Origin: CAZSHX01 sp964606895
GTDB lineage: Bacteria; Bacteroidota; Ignavibacteria; Kapaibacteriales; UBA2268
NCBI GenBank assembly: GCA_964606895.1
Contig: CAZSHX010000018.1
Coordinates: forward strand, 1-64,000
Length of the DNA stretch: 64,000 bases
Direction of reading: 5' to 3'
Shown: in pieces, positions 24,720 through 33,070 of the stretch
Layout: every line of letters begins with the position of its first letter
How positions within the stretch are numbered: position 1 is the first letter of the stretch
The notes under the pieces: generated by a model
Seen by the model: only the letters and a program-made list of their open reading frames with translations
The model's database searches: none
Told to the model about the DNA's origin: nothing
Translations under genes and position numbers: made by a program

Positions 24720-27700
24720 ATGAGAAAAATTGTTTGTTACTTTTTAATTATTGTTGTTTCTGCCCTTCCTAACCTTTTGGCACAAAAGGAGTCTTACAAT
24801 TGGTATTTCGGCAGTTATGCCGGAATAACATTCAATACTAAATCCGGTTCACCCGTTGCTATGCAGGATGGCAGACTTAATACAGTAGAAGGCTGTGCGA
24901 CTGTTTCCGACAGAGACGGGAATCTGTTATTTTATACTGACGGAGATACGGTCTGGAACAGAAAGCATCAAGCGATGCCAAACGGTGCAGACCTTACTGG
25001 AAATGGTTTATCAACTCAATCTGCTATAATTGTACCATTCCTTTCTTACAGCAAATTATATTATATTTTTACGACTGATTTCACTTGTGTAGATTCTACT
25101 GTTAATGATTCATCCTGTTCGTATGGATTTCGATATTCAATAGTTGATATGAATCTCGATGGTGGATATGGAGATGTAACAGATAAAAATATTTTGCTTC
25201 ATGAGTATTCCACAGAAAAGCTAACAGCCGTAAAACATGCGAACAATAAGGATATTTGGGTTATGGTTCATGACTGGGGTTCAAATAGTTTTCTTGCATA
25301 TTTAATAACCAAAAACGGCATTCAGTCCCAGCCCGTTATCAGCAAAGCCGGTCTCTCGCATGCCCGAAGCAGAATAGTTGATAATTACGACCATAACGGA
25401 GCTGGATGCATGAAATTCTCTGTTGATACAAAGAAATTAGCTGTGGCAATTTATGGACTGAATACAATAGAAATATTCGATTTTGATAATTCAACAGGCA
25501 GAGTGACAAATCCGGTAACTTTAAAGGATACAACCAAAAATGATTTGAATGGACCTTACGGAGTTGAATTTTCACCCAATAGAACAAAATTATATGTCAC
25601 TACCCGAGATTATTATGCAAATTTATTACAATTCGATTTAACTTCGGGAGTAACCGATTCAATATTAAAAAGCAGAAAATTAGTATCCAATAGAGCAGGC
25701 TCCTACGGACAACTTCAACTTGGTCCTGATAATAAGATTTATTGTTCCGGATATGACTATCCATACTTATGTGTTATTAACAAGCCTGATTTATTGTCGC
25801 CTGATTGTGATTTTGTAAAAGAAGGAGTGATTTTAGGCAGTTCGAATAAAAACCGTTCAACACACGGACTGCCGCAAACAATTCAATGTTATACTCAGAA
25901 TGCCGACGTAGTTATAAGGAGCAACTCACCCGTTTGCATTGGTGATACTTTATTTTTATTTGCAAATTATGTTTCAGGGGCAACCTATTCATGGACGGGA
26001 CCGAGTGGTTTTACTTCTAAAGTCCAGAACCCGATTATCCCGATAATGTCACAAAATCAGGCAGGAACTTACAAAGTAATTTCCATAAACGGAACAGATA
26101 CAAGCATTGCTGAAGTATTAGTCTTAGTCTATATTTCTCCGAAACCTCTAATTTCAGGAAATCTCGATTTTTGCGAAGGTAGTTCTACCGAACTTATTGC
26201 TCCGGCTGGTTTTTCAACTTATGAATGGTCAACCGGAGAAACAACCGAGAAAATAATTGTTGATATTCAGGGGAAATATATCCTTATGGTTACAAATAAA
26301 AACGGATGCAAAGGAACCGATACGGTAGAAGTTAAAATGTTTCCGAAAATTGCGGTTAAAATCGAGGGAGAAACAACGATTTGCGAAGGAGATACAACAA
26401 TTCTGAAGGCAAACTCCAGAACTTTGAAATATATCTGGGAAAAAATTTATGATGAGAGCTTTAATTTCAGAAGGGAATATCCCGAATGGTCAACAAAAGT
26501 TACAAATAAAGAATGGCAGAATCCAATCAAAATAGACACTGCAATGGATATGAAGATTAAATTTCTTGGTGTTTTTGGCAGACAAACAATAACCTTGAAT
26601 ATGCCAAAATTGAAATCGCACGATTCAGTGGAAGTTAGTTATGATTTATATATTCTGGGCACATGGGACGGAAATACCTACATAAACGGAATTGATAAAT
26701 ATGAACTTACTGAAAAGAATGCTTTTCCTCCTTATAAATATGTTACCACATTTACTAATATGCCGGATAATTATCAATGCTATCCCGATACATTTTCTTT
26801 GTTGAATACATCGAATTATAAACCCAAGAAAGGAATTTCAAATACCTTCAATATCAGCCTTCCTGATTATTATCTGGATGCGGCAGTTTACAAAATGACT
26901 CAGAAATTTGCACATAAGTATCCCGACCTCAATATTAATTTTACAGGGAATTTGGTTGATGAATCGCCAACTTTGCAAAATGAATGTTGGGCTGTTGATA
27001 ATGTCACAATTAAAATTTATTCTATGACTCCTGCCGATTCGGGATTATCCTACAAATGGTCAACCGGAGATACGACAGTGTCAATTGCCGTAACAAAATC
27101 GGGTAAGTATTCGGTTGCCATCGAAAATGAATATGGCTATCGCGACAGTGCCTCGGTTAATGTTCAGGTTATTCCATCTTTTAATTCTGCAATCAACGGC
27201 AATGTTCCAATTTGTGAGGGCGACAGCACTCAACTGACTGCCGAGCCTTCAGGTCCTGCTTATAAATATATTTGGTCAACCGGTGAAAAAACCAAATCAA
27301 TTTGGGTTAAGAAAGCCGGGGACTACAGCGTTACAGTTTCCATTAACAATAAATGTTTCGATAGCAGTAGGATAAATGTTCCGGTTATTCCATCCTTTAA
27401 AGCTACAATCAACGGAAGATATTCTATTTGTAAAGACGACAGTACTCAACTGACTGCCGAGCCATCAGGTCCTGCTATTACATATATTTGGTCCACAGGA
27501 GAAGAAACCAAAACAATTTGGGTTAAAAAATCCGGGGACTATAGCGTTACTGTTTCGATCAACAATAGATGTTTCGATAGTAGTACAGTTAGAGTTGGTG
27601 ATTTCCCTAATCCTTCAGTAAAAATAACAGGCGATTCGGTTATTTGCAACGGTAAAGCCGTTCAAATTCAGACAGATAAGGATTTTACTTCTTACCATTG

Positions 27701-28778
27701 GTCAACCGGTGAAACCACAAAAACAATATTCCTGACGAAAACCGGGAGCTACAGCCTTACGGTTGTTGACGGAAATGGCTGTTCAGGTTATGCCCAAAAG
27801 GAAATCAAGGAATACAATGAAAGCTTAACCGGACTGAAAGATATTGATTTCGGAAGTATTCTTATAAATACTACGGCAAAAGACAACATTATTCTGAAAA
27901 ACAATTCGGATGCTGAAATTTATGTGAAATCAATCAGAGCAAAAAACTTTCCTAATATTTTCAATATTACTTCAACTCCGTCCGTTCCGGCATTCCTTCC
28001 AATTAACGAAAACATAGACATAGCAATAGATTACAAACCAACTGTATTTAAAGATTATTTGGACTGCCTGCTCGTTGAAACAGATTCACCCTGCTCGTTT
28101 ACATACATTTCATCTTTGAAAGGCAGTTCCAAATCGGCTGAAACAATTGTCTTTCTGCCCGATACGATTGCATCAGTCGGGCAAAAGGATTTCTGCATTC
28201 CGCTGACTTTGATTAAGGGAGTTGATTTCGTTGAACCGCCAAATCTGACTTTTTCTGCAAAAATATCTTTTGATGCTTCAATGATGAAGGTGGATACACC
28301 ACAGGACGGACAAAGAATTTCGGATTTGAACTATTTTACTTTTTCCGGAGGTAATATTGTTTTTACAAACGGTAGAGCAACATTAGGCGAAATTTGCGGA
28401 GAAGTCATGCTCCCGAATGAGAATACCACACCACTGACAATCGAAGAATTCAGATGGAGCGAACCGAAAATCCAAACGCGGCAAAAGAATGGCAGTTTGA
28501 CTGTCAAGGACTTATGCCAGAAAAACATTTCAAGAATCAGATTAATTCAAAAAGTCGAGATTTTGCTTTCGCCAAATCCTGTTGGGGATTTTCTTGAAAT
28601 CTCTGTAGGGGCACAGGGCACCGTGCCCGAAATTTATATCTTCAATGTCTTTGGTGAAGAAATTTTGAAAAATTCAAATTCGAATAATTCACAATTAAGA
28701 ATTGACGTTTCGGGTTTGCCGTCGGGTATGTATTTTTTGAGGGTCGGGGATAAAGTTGGGAAGTTTATAAAAATATAA
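24720..28778 (+). CDS. large T9SS cargo protein, propeller-like plus Ig-like repeats
   Basis: A 1352-residue secreted surface protein. Layout: signal peptide (1-21), an N-terminal about 350-residue region like the propeller heads of Bacteroidota adhesins (WYFGSYAGITFNTKSGSP; LQFDLTSGVTDS), then Ig/PKD-like modules with the ICEGDSTQLTA...YIWSTGE...GDYSVTV pattern, an ASH-like strand module (LKDIDFGSILINTT), and a C-terminal type-A T9SS sorting domain (LSPNPVGDFLEIS ... LPSGMYFLRVGDKVGKFIKI). T9SS substrates are exported through the outer membrane and attached or released at the surface; adhesion is the likely role. Two Ig modules (27171-27599) are near-identical at DNA level. Confidence 0.9.
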   Translation: MRKIVCYFLIIVVSALPNLLAQKESYNWYFGSYAGITFNTKSGSPVAMQDGRLNTVEGCATVSDRDGNLLFYTDGDTVWNRKHQAMPNGADLTGNGLSTQSAIIVPFLSYSKLYYIFTTDFTCVDSTVNDSSCSYGFRYSIVDMNLDGGYGDVTDKNILLHEYSTEKLTAVKHANNKDIWVMVHDWGSNSFLAYLITKNGIQSQPVISKAGLSHARSRIVDNYDHNGAGCMKFSVDTKKLAVAIYGLNTIEIFDFDNSTGRVTNPVTLKDTTKNDLNGPYGVEFSPNRTKLYVTTRDYYANLLQFDLTSGVTDSILKSRKLVSNRAGSYGQLQLGPDNKIYCSGYDYPYLCVINKPDLLSPDCDFVKEGVILGSSNKNRSTHGLPQTIQCYTQNADVVIRSNSPVCIGDTLFLFANYVSGATYSWTGPSGFTSKVQNPIIPIMSQNQAGTYKVISINGTDTSIAEVLVLVYISPKPLISGNLDFCEGSSTELIAPAGFSTYEWSTGETTEKIIVDIQGKYILMVTNKNGCKGTDTVEVKMFPKIAVKIEGETTICEGDTTILKANSRTLKYIWEKIYDESFNFRREYPEWSTKVTNKEWQNPIKIDTAMDMKIKFLGVFGRQTITLNMPKLKSHDSVEVSYDLYILGTWDGNTYINGIDKYELTEKNAFPPYKYVTTFTNMPDNYQCYPDTFSLLNTSNYKPKKGISNTFNISLPDYYLDAAVYKMTQKFAHKYPDLNINFTGNLVDESPTLQNECWAVDNVTIKIYSMTPADSGLSYKWSTGDTTVSIAVTKSGKYSVAIENEYGYRDSASVNVQVIPSFNSAINGNVPICEGDSTQLTAEPSGPAYKYIWSTGEKTKSIWVKKAGDYSVTVSINNKCFDSSRINVPVIPSFKATINGRYSICKDDSTQLTAEPSGPAITYIWSTGEETKTIWVKKSGDYSVTVSINNRCFDSSTVRVGDFPNPSVKITGDSVICNGKAVQIQTDKDFTSYHWSTGETTKTIFLTKTGSYSLTVVDGNGCSGYAQKEIKEYNESLTGLKDIDFGSILINTTAKDNIILKNNSDAEIYVKSIRAKNFPNIFNITSTPSVPAFLPINENIDIAIDYKPTVFKDYLDCLLVETDSPCSFTYISSLKGSSKSAETIVFLPDTIASVGQKDFCIPLTLIKGVDFVEPPNLTFSAKISFDASMMKVDTPQDGQRISDLNYFTFSGGNIVFTNGRATLGEICGEVMLPNENTTPLTIEEFRWSEPKIQTRQKNGSLTVKDLCQKNISRIRLIQKVEILLSPNPVGDFLEISVGAQGTVPEIYIFNVFGEEILKNSNSNNSQLRIDVSGLPSGMYFLRVGDKVGKFIKI
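27171..27599 (+). repeat. tandem near-identical Ig-module repeat inside the cargo gene
   Basis: Two copies in a row of about 72 codons (27171-27386 and 27387-27599), each starting with ATTCCATCTTTTAA-like sequence and containing ACTCAACTGACTGCCGAGCC. Conservation extends to silent sites, indicating a recent internal duplication. Confidence 0.85.
28605..28628 (+). repeat. palindromic element within the sorting-domain coding sequence, copy 1
   Basis: The 24 bases begin GTAGGGGCACAGGGCAC and contain the palindrome GGGCAC-C-GTGCCC, translated as VGAQGTVP. A decayed copy sits at the matching place in the next gene. Confidence 0.6.
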
Positions 28779-28789
28779 ATGGAAAAGTC

Positions 28790-30793
28790 ATGAAATTATT
28801 GATTCTTATTCTAATCTTTGTGATTATTAATATTACAAATGCACAATGGGAAGCCTGCAATGAAGGCCTGTATGGAGGAGATATCCGAGCTATGATTAGT
28901 AACGGGGATCATCTATTTGTTGCCTCATGGGCAAGAGGAGTTTTTCAATCATCGGATAGTGGAAAAAGTTGGGCAGATAAAAATCAAGGACTAAATGATG
29001 CCCGTATTACGAGTCTGGCAATCAAAGGAAATATTATTTTTGCCGGTTCTTGGGGTAAGGGTGTTTCTCAATCTTTTTTAGATGTGGACAATTGGAGTTA
29101 TATGAATAATGGATTAAGCTCCGCAAGTGGATATATATTTTGTTTAACCATTAGTGATAATAATTTTTTCATTGGAACTATGGATGGCATTTATTTATAC
29201 TCCGACAAAAATTCAAGATGGGTAAAATTTGGATTAGCATCTTCTGTTTTTTCAATTAGTATTTCTGAAAGTAATATATATGCCGCTACAGACAAGGGAG
29301 TCTTTTTTACAACAAATAATGGAATTAGTTGGATCCAAAAAAATAGTGGATTGATTACTTCAACAATAAATTCTATAAAAATAAGTGGAAATAATATTTT
29401 TATTGGAACTGAAAAAGGTGTTTATTTGTCAAACAATAATGGAGATAATTGGAAGAATATAGGGTTATACGATACACTCATCAATACTATTGCTGTTTTT
29501 GATAGCAATATTTATTTAGGGACAAAATTTGGAGTATTTCTATCAACAAACAATGGACTACAATGGTTAAATATTGGTTTGATTGATAATAAGGTTAATT
29601 CAATTTTGGTAAATGGTAATAATATGTTTGTTGGCACTAATTCAGGAGTATCCAAATCAACAAACAATGGGAATAGTTGGAATTCGATTAATACCAATAT
29701 CTATACTTCTTATATCTATTCATTAGTGAATATTGGAAGCTACATTTTTGCTGGAACTTATGGGGGTGGAGTTTTTATTAGTTCTGATAATGGAGATCAT
29801 TGGTTTCAGAAAAATACTGATTTAACAAATACCTATGTCTATTCTCTTGCAGTAAATGGAGATAAAGTGTTTGCTGGAACTGAAGGAGGTATATTTCTAA
29901 CCACAGACTTTGGGAACAGTTGGATTTCAAAAAATGAAGGCTTGACAAACCATTATATTCAAACTATTACAATTGATGGGAACAATATCTATGCTGGTAC
30001 TTGGTCTGGAATTTTCTTGTCAACAAACGATGGAGATAGTTGGATAGATAAAAATAATATGATTAGTGATAAAGTTGTGACATCTATAGCCATAACTGGA
30101 AAAAATTGTTATATTGGAACCATTGGACTTGGAGTATTATTCTCGTCAATTGATAGTATTAACTGGTCTGAAAAAAACAATGGATTAACAGGTAAGTCTG
30201 TTCAATCATTAGCTTTAATGGGAAATATACTATTTGCCGGCACTTGGACCGGCGCTTATGTATCCTCAGATTCAGGAAGGAATTGGAAACAGTGTGATCT
30301 CATTAAAACTATTGTTTCAAATATTTGTATCAATGGGAATGCAATATTTGCCACAACCGGAGCTGGAGTATATTTATCTTTAGATACTGGAAAGAGTTGG
30401 AAACAAAAAAATTTGGGGCTTATAAGTCCAGATGTTTGGTCAATTGATGTAAGTAATTCTAATGCTTTTATTGGGACATACTATGGACATATATATCGGT
30501 CTAAGTTAGAGGAATTATTAGAAGTTGAGGATGACATCCGAACTAATAATAATATATTTCTGACTCCCAATCCTGCAGAAGATTTCATCGAAATCTCAGT
30601 AGGGTCACAGAGTACTGTGCCCGAAATTTATATCTTCAATGTCTTTGGTGAAGAAATCCTAAAATCTTCTGATTTAAATCATTCACAATTCACAATTGTC
30701 AATTCTCAATTAAGAATTGACGTATCGAGCTTGCCGTCGGGAGTTTATTTTGTGAGGATAGGGGAAAAAGTTGGGAAGTTTTTGAAGATTTAA
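28790..30793 (+). CDS. BNR/sortilin-like repeat protein with T9SS sorting domain
   Basis: A 667-residue secreted protein: signal peptide (1-18), then about fourteen repeats of some 40 residues of the kind 'NGL...INSIAVSGNNIFAGTxxGVYLSTNNGDSW' that form a beta-propeller as in BNR/photosystem-II-assembly-factor-like proteins, and a C-terminal type-A sorting domain (LTPNPAEDFIEISVG ... LPSGVYFVRIGEKVGKFLKI). The final about 70 residues are very similar to those of the preceding gene, at both protein and DNA level, while the bodies are unrelated. The start is 11 nt after the previous stop, so they share a transcript. Cargo function unknown. Confidence 0.9.
   Translation: MKLLILILIFVIINITNAQWEACNEGLYGGDIRAMISNGDHLFVASWARGVFQSSDSGKSWADKNQGLNDARITSLAIKGNIIFAGSWGKGVSQSFLDVDNWSYMNNGLSSASGYIFCLTISDNNFFIGTMDGIYLYSDKNSRWVKFGLASSVFSISISESNIYAATDKGVFFTTNNGISWIQKNSGLITSTINSIKISGNNIFIGTEKGVYLSNNNGDNWKNIGLYDTLINTIAVFDSNIYLGTKFGVFLSTNNGLQWLNIGLIDNKVNSILVNGNNMFVGTNSGVSKSTNNGNSWNSINTNIYTSYIYSLVNIGSYIFAGTYGGGVFISSDNGDHWFQKNTDLTNTYVYSLAVNGDKVFAGTEGGIFLTTDFGNSWISKNEGLTNHYIQTITIDGNNIYAGTWSGIFLSTNDGDSWIDKNNMISDKVVTSIAITGKNCYIGTIGLGVLFSSIDSINWSEKNNGLTGKSVQSLALMGNILFAGTWTGAYVSSDSGRNWKQCDLIKTIVSNICINGNAIFATTGAGVYLSLDTGKSWKQKNLGLISPDVWSIDVSNSNAFIGTYYGHIYRSKLEELLEVEDDIRTNNNIFLTPNPAEDFIEISVGSQSTVPEIYIFNVFGEEILKSSDLNHSQFTIVNSQLRIDVSSLPSGVYFVRIGEKVGKFLKI
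30599..30622 (+). repeat. palindromic element within the sorting-domain coding sequence, copy 2
   Basis: Corresponds to 28605-28628 with substitutions (starts GTAGGGTCACAGAGTACTG); the palindrome is degraded here. Reads in frame as VGSQSTVP. Confidence 0.55.
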
Positions 30794-30841
30794 AAAATAT
30801 TTCAAAATTAAAAACGTATAGGTTTTTTTATAGAGTAAATT

Positions 30842-31234
30842 ATGGATACTGAAGAAAAAATAAAATATTGGATTGATTTAGCTGAATATGATTTTGAAAC
30901 AGCTGAGGCTATGTTCATTACCAAACGATATTTATATGTTGGATTTATGTGTCATCAGATAATTGAAAAACTATTAAAAGCTTATTTTGTAAAAAGCCAA
31001 CAACAAACTCCCCCATATACTCACAATTTGAGATTCCTCGCTGAATCTTCAGGATTATCAGATTATTTTGATGAGGAAACTCTTTTGTTTATTATTGGTT
31101 TACAACCCTTAAATATAGAAGATCGTTATCCTACATACAAAGAAGGTTTACTAAACATTTTGACAGAAGAAAAATGTAAAAGTATAATTAAAAAAACAAA
31201 GGAATTTTCCGGATGGATAAATCTGAAGTTATAA
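30842..31234 (+). CDS. HEPN domain protein (toxin-like partner)
   Basis: A 130-residue all-helical HEPN protein, usual for the toxin half of MNT/HEPN two-gene systems; such HEPN proteins can act as ribonucleases. Seen are KYWIDLAEYDFETAEAMF at the start and the core VGFMCHQIIEKLLKAYFV. The canonical Rx4-6H catalytic motif is not clear, so activity is uncertain. It overlaps the following nucleotidyltransferase gene by 22 nt, the typical coupled arrangement. The pair sits between two T9SS cargo-type sequences, as an inserted accessory module. Confidence 0.85.
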   Translation: MDTEEKIKYWIDLAEYDFETAEAMFITKRYLYVGFMCHQIIEKLLKAYFVKSQQQTPPYTHNLRFLAESSGLSDYFDEETLLFIIGLQPLNIEDRYPTYKEGLLNILTEEKCKSIIKKTKEFSGWINLKL

Positions 31235-31518
31235 ATAAATTAGTTGATTATCGAACTGAACTAATAAAGCACATTAATCTAAAAAAAATGATTCTTTTTG
31301 GTTCGTATTCTCAAAATCGTCAAAGAATTGATAGCGATATTGACGTTGCTTTAGTAGTTGATAAAATTCCGGATGATTATTTTAATTATCTGACATTAGT
31401 TTGGAAATTAGGTGGAGATACTGATTCAAGAATTGAGCCGATTGTTTTTGAAGAGAATCAACCTGATTATAGCGGCTTTTTTGAAACAATAATAAGTACC
31501 GGAATTGAGATTAATTGA
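31213..31518 (+). CDS. MNT-type nucleotidyltransferase (antitoxin-like partner)
   Basis: A 101-residue minimal nucleotidyltransferase of the DNA polymerase beta fold with the signature GSYSQNRQRIDSDIDVAL (30-47), matching GSx(n)SDxD, including metal-binding Asp42 and Asp44. In characterised MNT/HEPN systems the enzyme adenylylates its HEPN partner to silence it; whether this pair does so is inferred. It overlaps the HEPN gene by 22 nt. Confidence 0.88.
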   Translation: MDKSEVINKLVDYRTELIKHINLKKMILFGSYSQNRQRIDSDIDVALVVDKIPDDYFNYLTLVWKLGGDTDSRIEPIVFEENQPDYSGFFETIISTGIEIN

Positions 31519-31557
31519 ATCATTTATCCATTATTAATATTTCTTATATGACTTTTC

Positions 31558-31623
31558 AGCTTTGTCGTCGTGAGATTATTTTGTGAGAGAAGGGGATAAA
31601 GTTGTGAAGTTTGTAAAGATTTA
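31558..31623 (+). pseudogene. orphan T9SS sorting-domain 3' fragment, copy 1
   Basis: The DNA matches the last about 65 bases of the cargo gene ending at 30793 (shared TTATTTTGTGAG, AGGGGATAAAGTTG, GAAGTTTGTAAAGATTTAA), encoding the equivalent of ...DYFVREGDKVVKFVKI-stop, but no gene leads into it. It follows the MNT gene by 39 nt and precedes the next gene by 11 nt. It is a decayed remnant of a sorting-domain terminus. Confidence 0.75.
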
Positions 31624-31634
31624 AAAGCCGAATT

Positions 31635-32771
31635 ATGAAATATTTTAATAATCTTTTCGAAACAAAAAAAATGCAGTTTATTATTAAGTGCGTATATGTA
31701 TGTTCATTTTTTTTATTATTCTCCTGTGCTTCCAATTTGAAAATGTTCGACGGCTCTAAATATCACAATATCAAAAACGATGATTTATATAAAATTGATA
31801 GTTTGAAAATTATTCAAGTCATAGATAACAGAGTTAAGAAAGATTCAATTATTGGAGAATCAGATTACAGCAAAACCCCTTTGATTATTGATAGAAATTT
31901 GACGCAATATTTAAAATCAGCATTTAATTCTCTTTTGTGTAAAAATCCTGATGAAACTGCATTCGTACCGGTAACAGTGACAGTAAATGAATTTTATTCC
32001 GGTAGAAAAAGTAGTTTTGTGGCTGAATGTGCCTATTTTAATTCTTCATTCTTATTTGAATATCCATTTGGCGGCAATATAAAGAAAATCAGCATTATTG
32101 ATTCAAATGTGCATTGCAATAAACCTGATTTTGACCAGCAAGGGGTATTTATCAGAAATGGAATTCGGCAAGCGGCAAGATTTTTCAGATATTATTATTT
32201 AATTAATAAAAGAGATACCAATAAAATCAAAGATTCTTTATCCGATTCAATGAAAATCAGTAAAAACATTGATACTTTTAATATTAAGAACTACCGCAAA
32301 ATTTTCAGAAAATCCGGTATTATGTTTAATTATTATAATGGGTTAAATATTCATAACGGGTATTTACTAACAATGTTTTCAATGGTTAAGGGACAAGGCC
32401 GCCAATCAGAATATGGCTTTGGATTAGGATATCAATATGCGGATATTATTAAATCTAAAACCGTTGGTAGTTTTATGGGAATGGAACTGCCTTGGTGGTA
32501 TCGTTACGATTTGCCTAAGATATCGGATGGATTATTTTTTTTAAATCTGTCATTAGCAATATCAGTTGGAACTGAAAAAACAAATAAGATTTACCAAGGA
32601 GTATATTTCGGAGGAAGACTACAGGAATCAATCGGATATAAGTGGTCTGATTATTCTACATTAAGTTTTGGACTTTATCAAAGTGGACATTTTAAAACAA
32701 GGCTATTCAAAACTGATTTCGGTATTTTCTTGTCGTTGGATTTTACAAGTAAATATGAATTAAACCTATAA
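31635..32771 (+). CDS. hypothetical lipoprotein
   Basis: Unrecognised 378-residue protein. A lipoprotein signal with lipobox LLFSC (Cys at about 31 from the first ATG; an alternative ATG at 31671 gives a more usual 20-residue signal). The N-terminal domain (about 40-190) resembles small envelope-assembly lipoproteins; the second half is Tyr/Gly-rich with alternating strands (YGFGLGYQYADIIKSKT; LSFGLYQSGHF) as in an outer-membrane barrel. It lies between two sorting-domain fragments, as an accessory insertion. Confidence 0.75.
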   Translation: MKYFNNLFETKKMQFIIKCVYVCSFFLLFSCASNLKMFDGSKYHNIKNDDLYKIDSLKIIQVIDNRVKKDSIIGESDYSKTPLIIDRNLTQYLKSAFNSLLCKNPDETAFVPVTVTVNEFYSGRKSSFVAECAYFNSSFLFEYPFGGNIKKISIIDSNVHCNKPDFDQQGVFIRNGIRQAARFFRYYYLINKRDTNKIKDSLSDSMKISKNIDTFNIKNYRKIFRKSGIMFNYYNGLNIHNGYLLTMFSMVKGQGRQSEYGFGLGYQYADIIKSKTVGSFMGMELPWWYRYDLPKISDGLFFLNLSLAISVGTEKTNKIYQGVYFGGRLQESIGYKWSDYSTLSFGLYQSGHFKTRLFKTDFGIFLSLDFTSKYELNL

Positions 32772-32788
32772 TTGAACTTTGTTGCTTT

Positions 32789-32863
32789 GACGTTTCGGGT
32801 TTGCCGAGTGGGGTGTATTTGGTGAGAGTTGGGGATAAAGTTATGAAGTTTGTGAAGATTTAG
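32789..32863 (+). pseudogene. orphan T9SS sorting-domain 3' fragment, copy 2
   Basis: Seventy-five bases encoding, in one open frame up to a TAG stop, DVSGLPSGVYLVRVGDKVMK then FVKI, the exact C-terminal pattern of the sorting domains ending at 28778 and 30793. No start or body precedes it; it begins 17 nt after the lipoprotein stop. The open frame is intact, so loss of its gene is recent or the piece was carried along by recombination. Confidence 0.8.
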
Positions 32864-32883
32864 GCGGGACGAGGTGTAAAAAA

Positions 32884-32973
32884 TGAAGTTGAATATCGAA
32901 AATCGAACAAGGAATTTCGAATTACGAAGTGAAGAAAAGATATTTCTTTCAACTAACAACCTCAACTTTTCAT
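32884..32973. repeat. degenerate intergenic repeat
   Basis: A stretch with TCGAA-type short repeats (TGAATATCGAAAATCGAAC, GAATTTCGAATTACGAAG) followed by GAAGAAAAGATATTTC...CTCAACTTTTCATC. The second part resembles 40078-40131. Such simple non-coding repeats are common between genes in this bacterial group. Confidence 0.4.
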
Positions 32974-33025
32974 CTGGTTTGCGAGTTGTTTGAGTTGGAA
33001 AAAAATGAATTGTTTGTATCAATAA

Positions 33026-33052
33026 AAAAAGAGGCTAACTGCCCCTTTTTTT
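33026..33052 (-). terminator. terminator of the nitronate monooxygenase-like gene
   Basis: Hairpin AAAAAGAGGC/GCCCCTTTTT (one mismatch) with T runs on both strands, 19 nt past the stop of the minus-strand gene. Confidence 0.6.
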
Positions 33053-33070
33053 ATTGAATTTACTATATGA

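Noticed and set aside
28790..30793. Tandem 40-residue repeats as a possible CRISPR-like array
   Set aside because: The repeats are coding, in frame, and degenerate at DNA level; no uniform repeats and spacers exist in the window.
30563..32863. The HEPN/MNT-lipoprotein segment as a classical transposon or integron
   Set aside because: No transposase or integrase, no terminal inverted repeats, and no attC-like site; only sorting-domain fragments border it.
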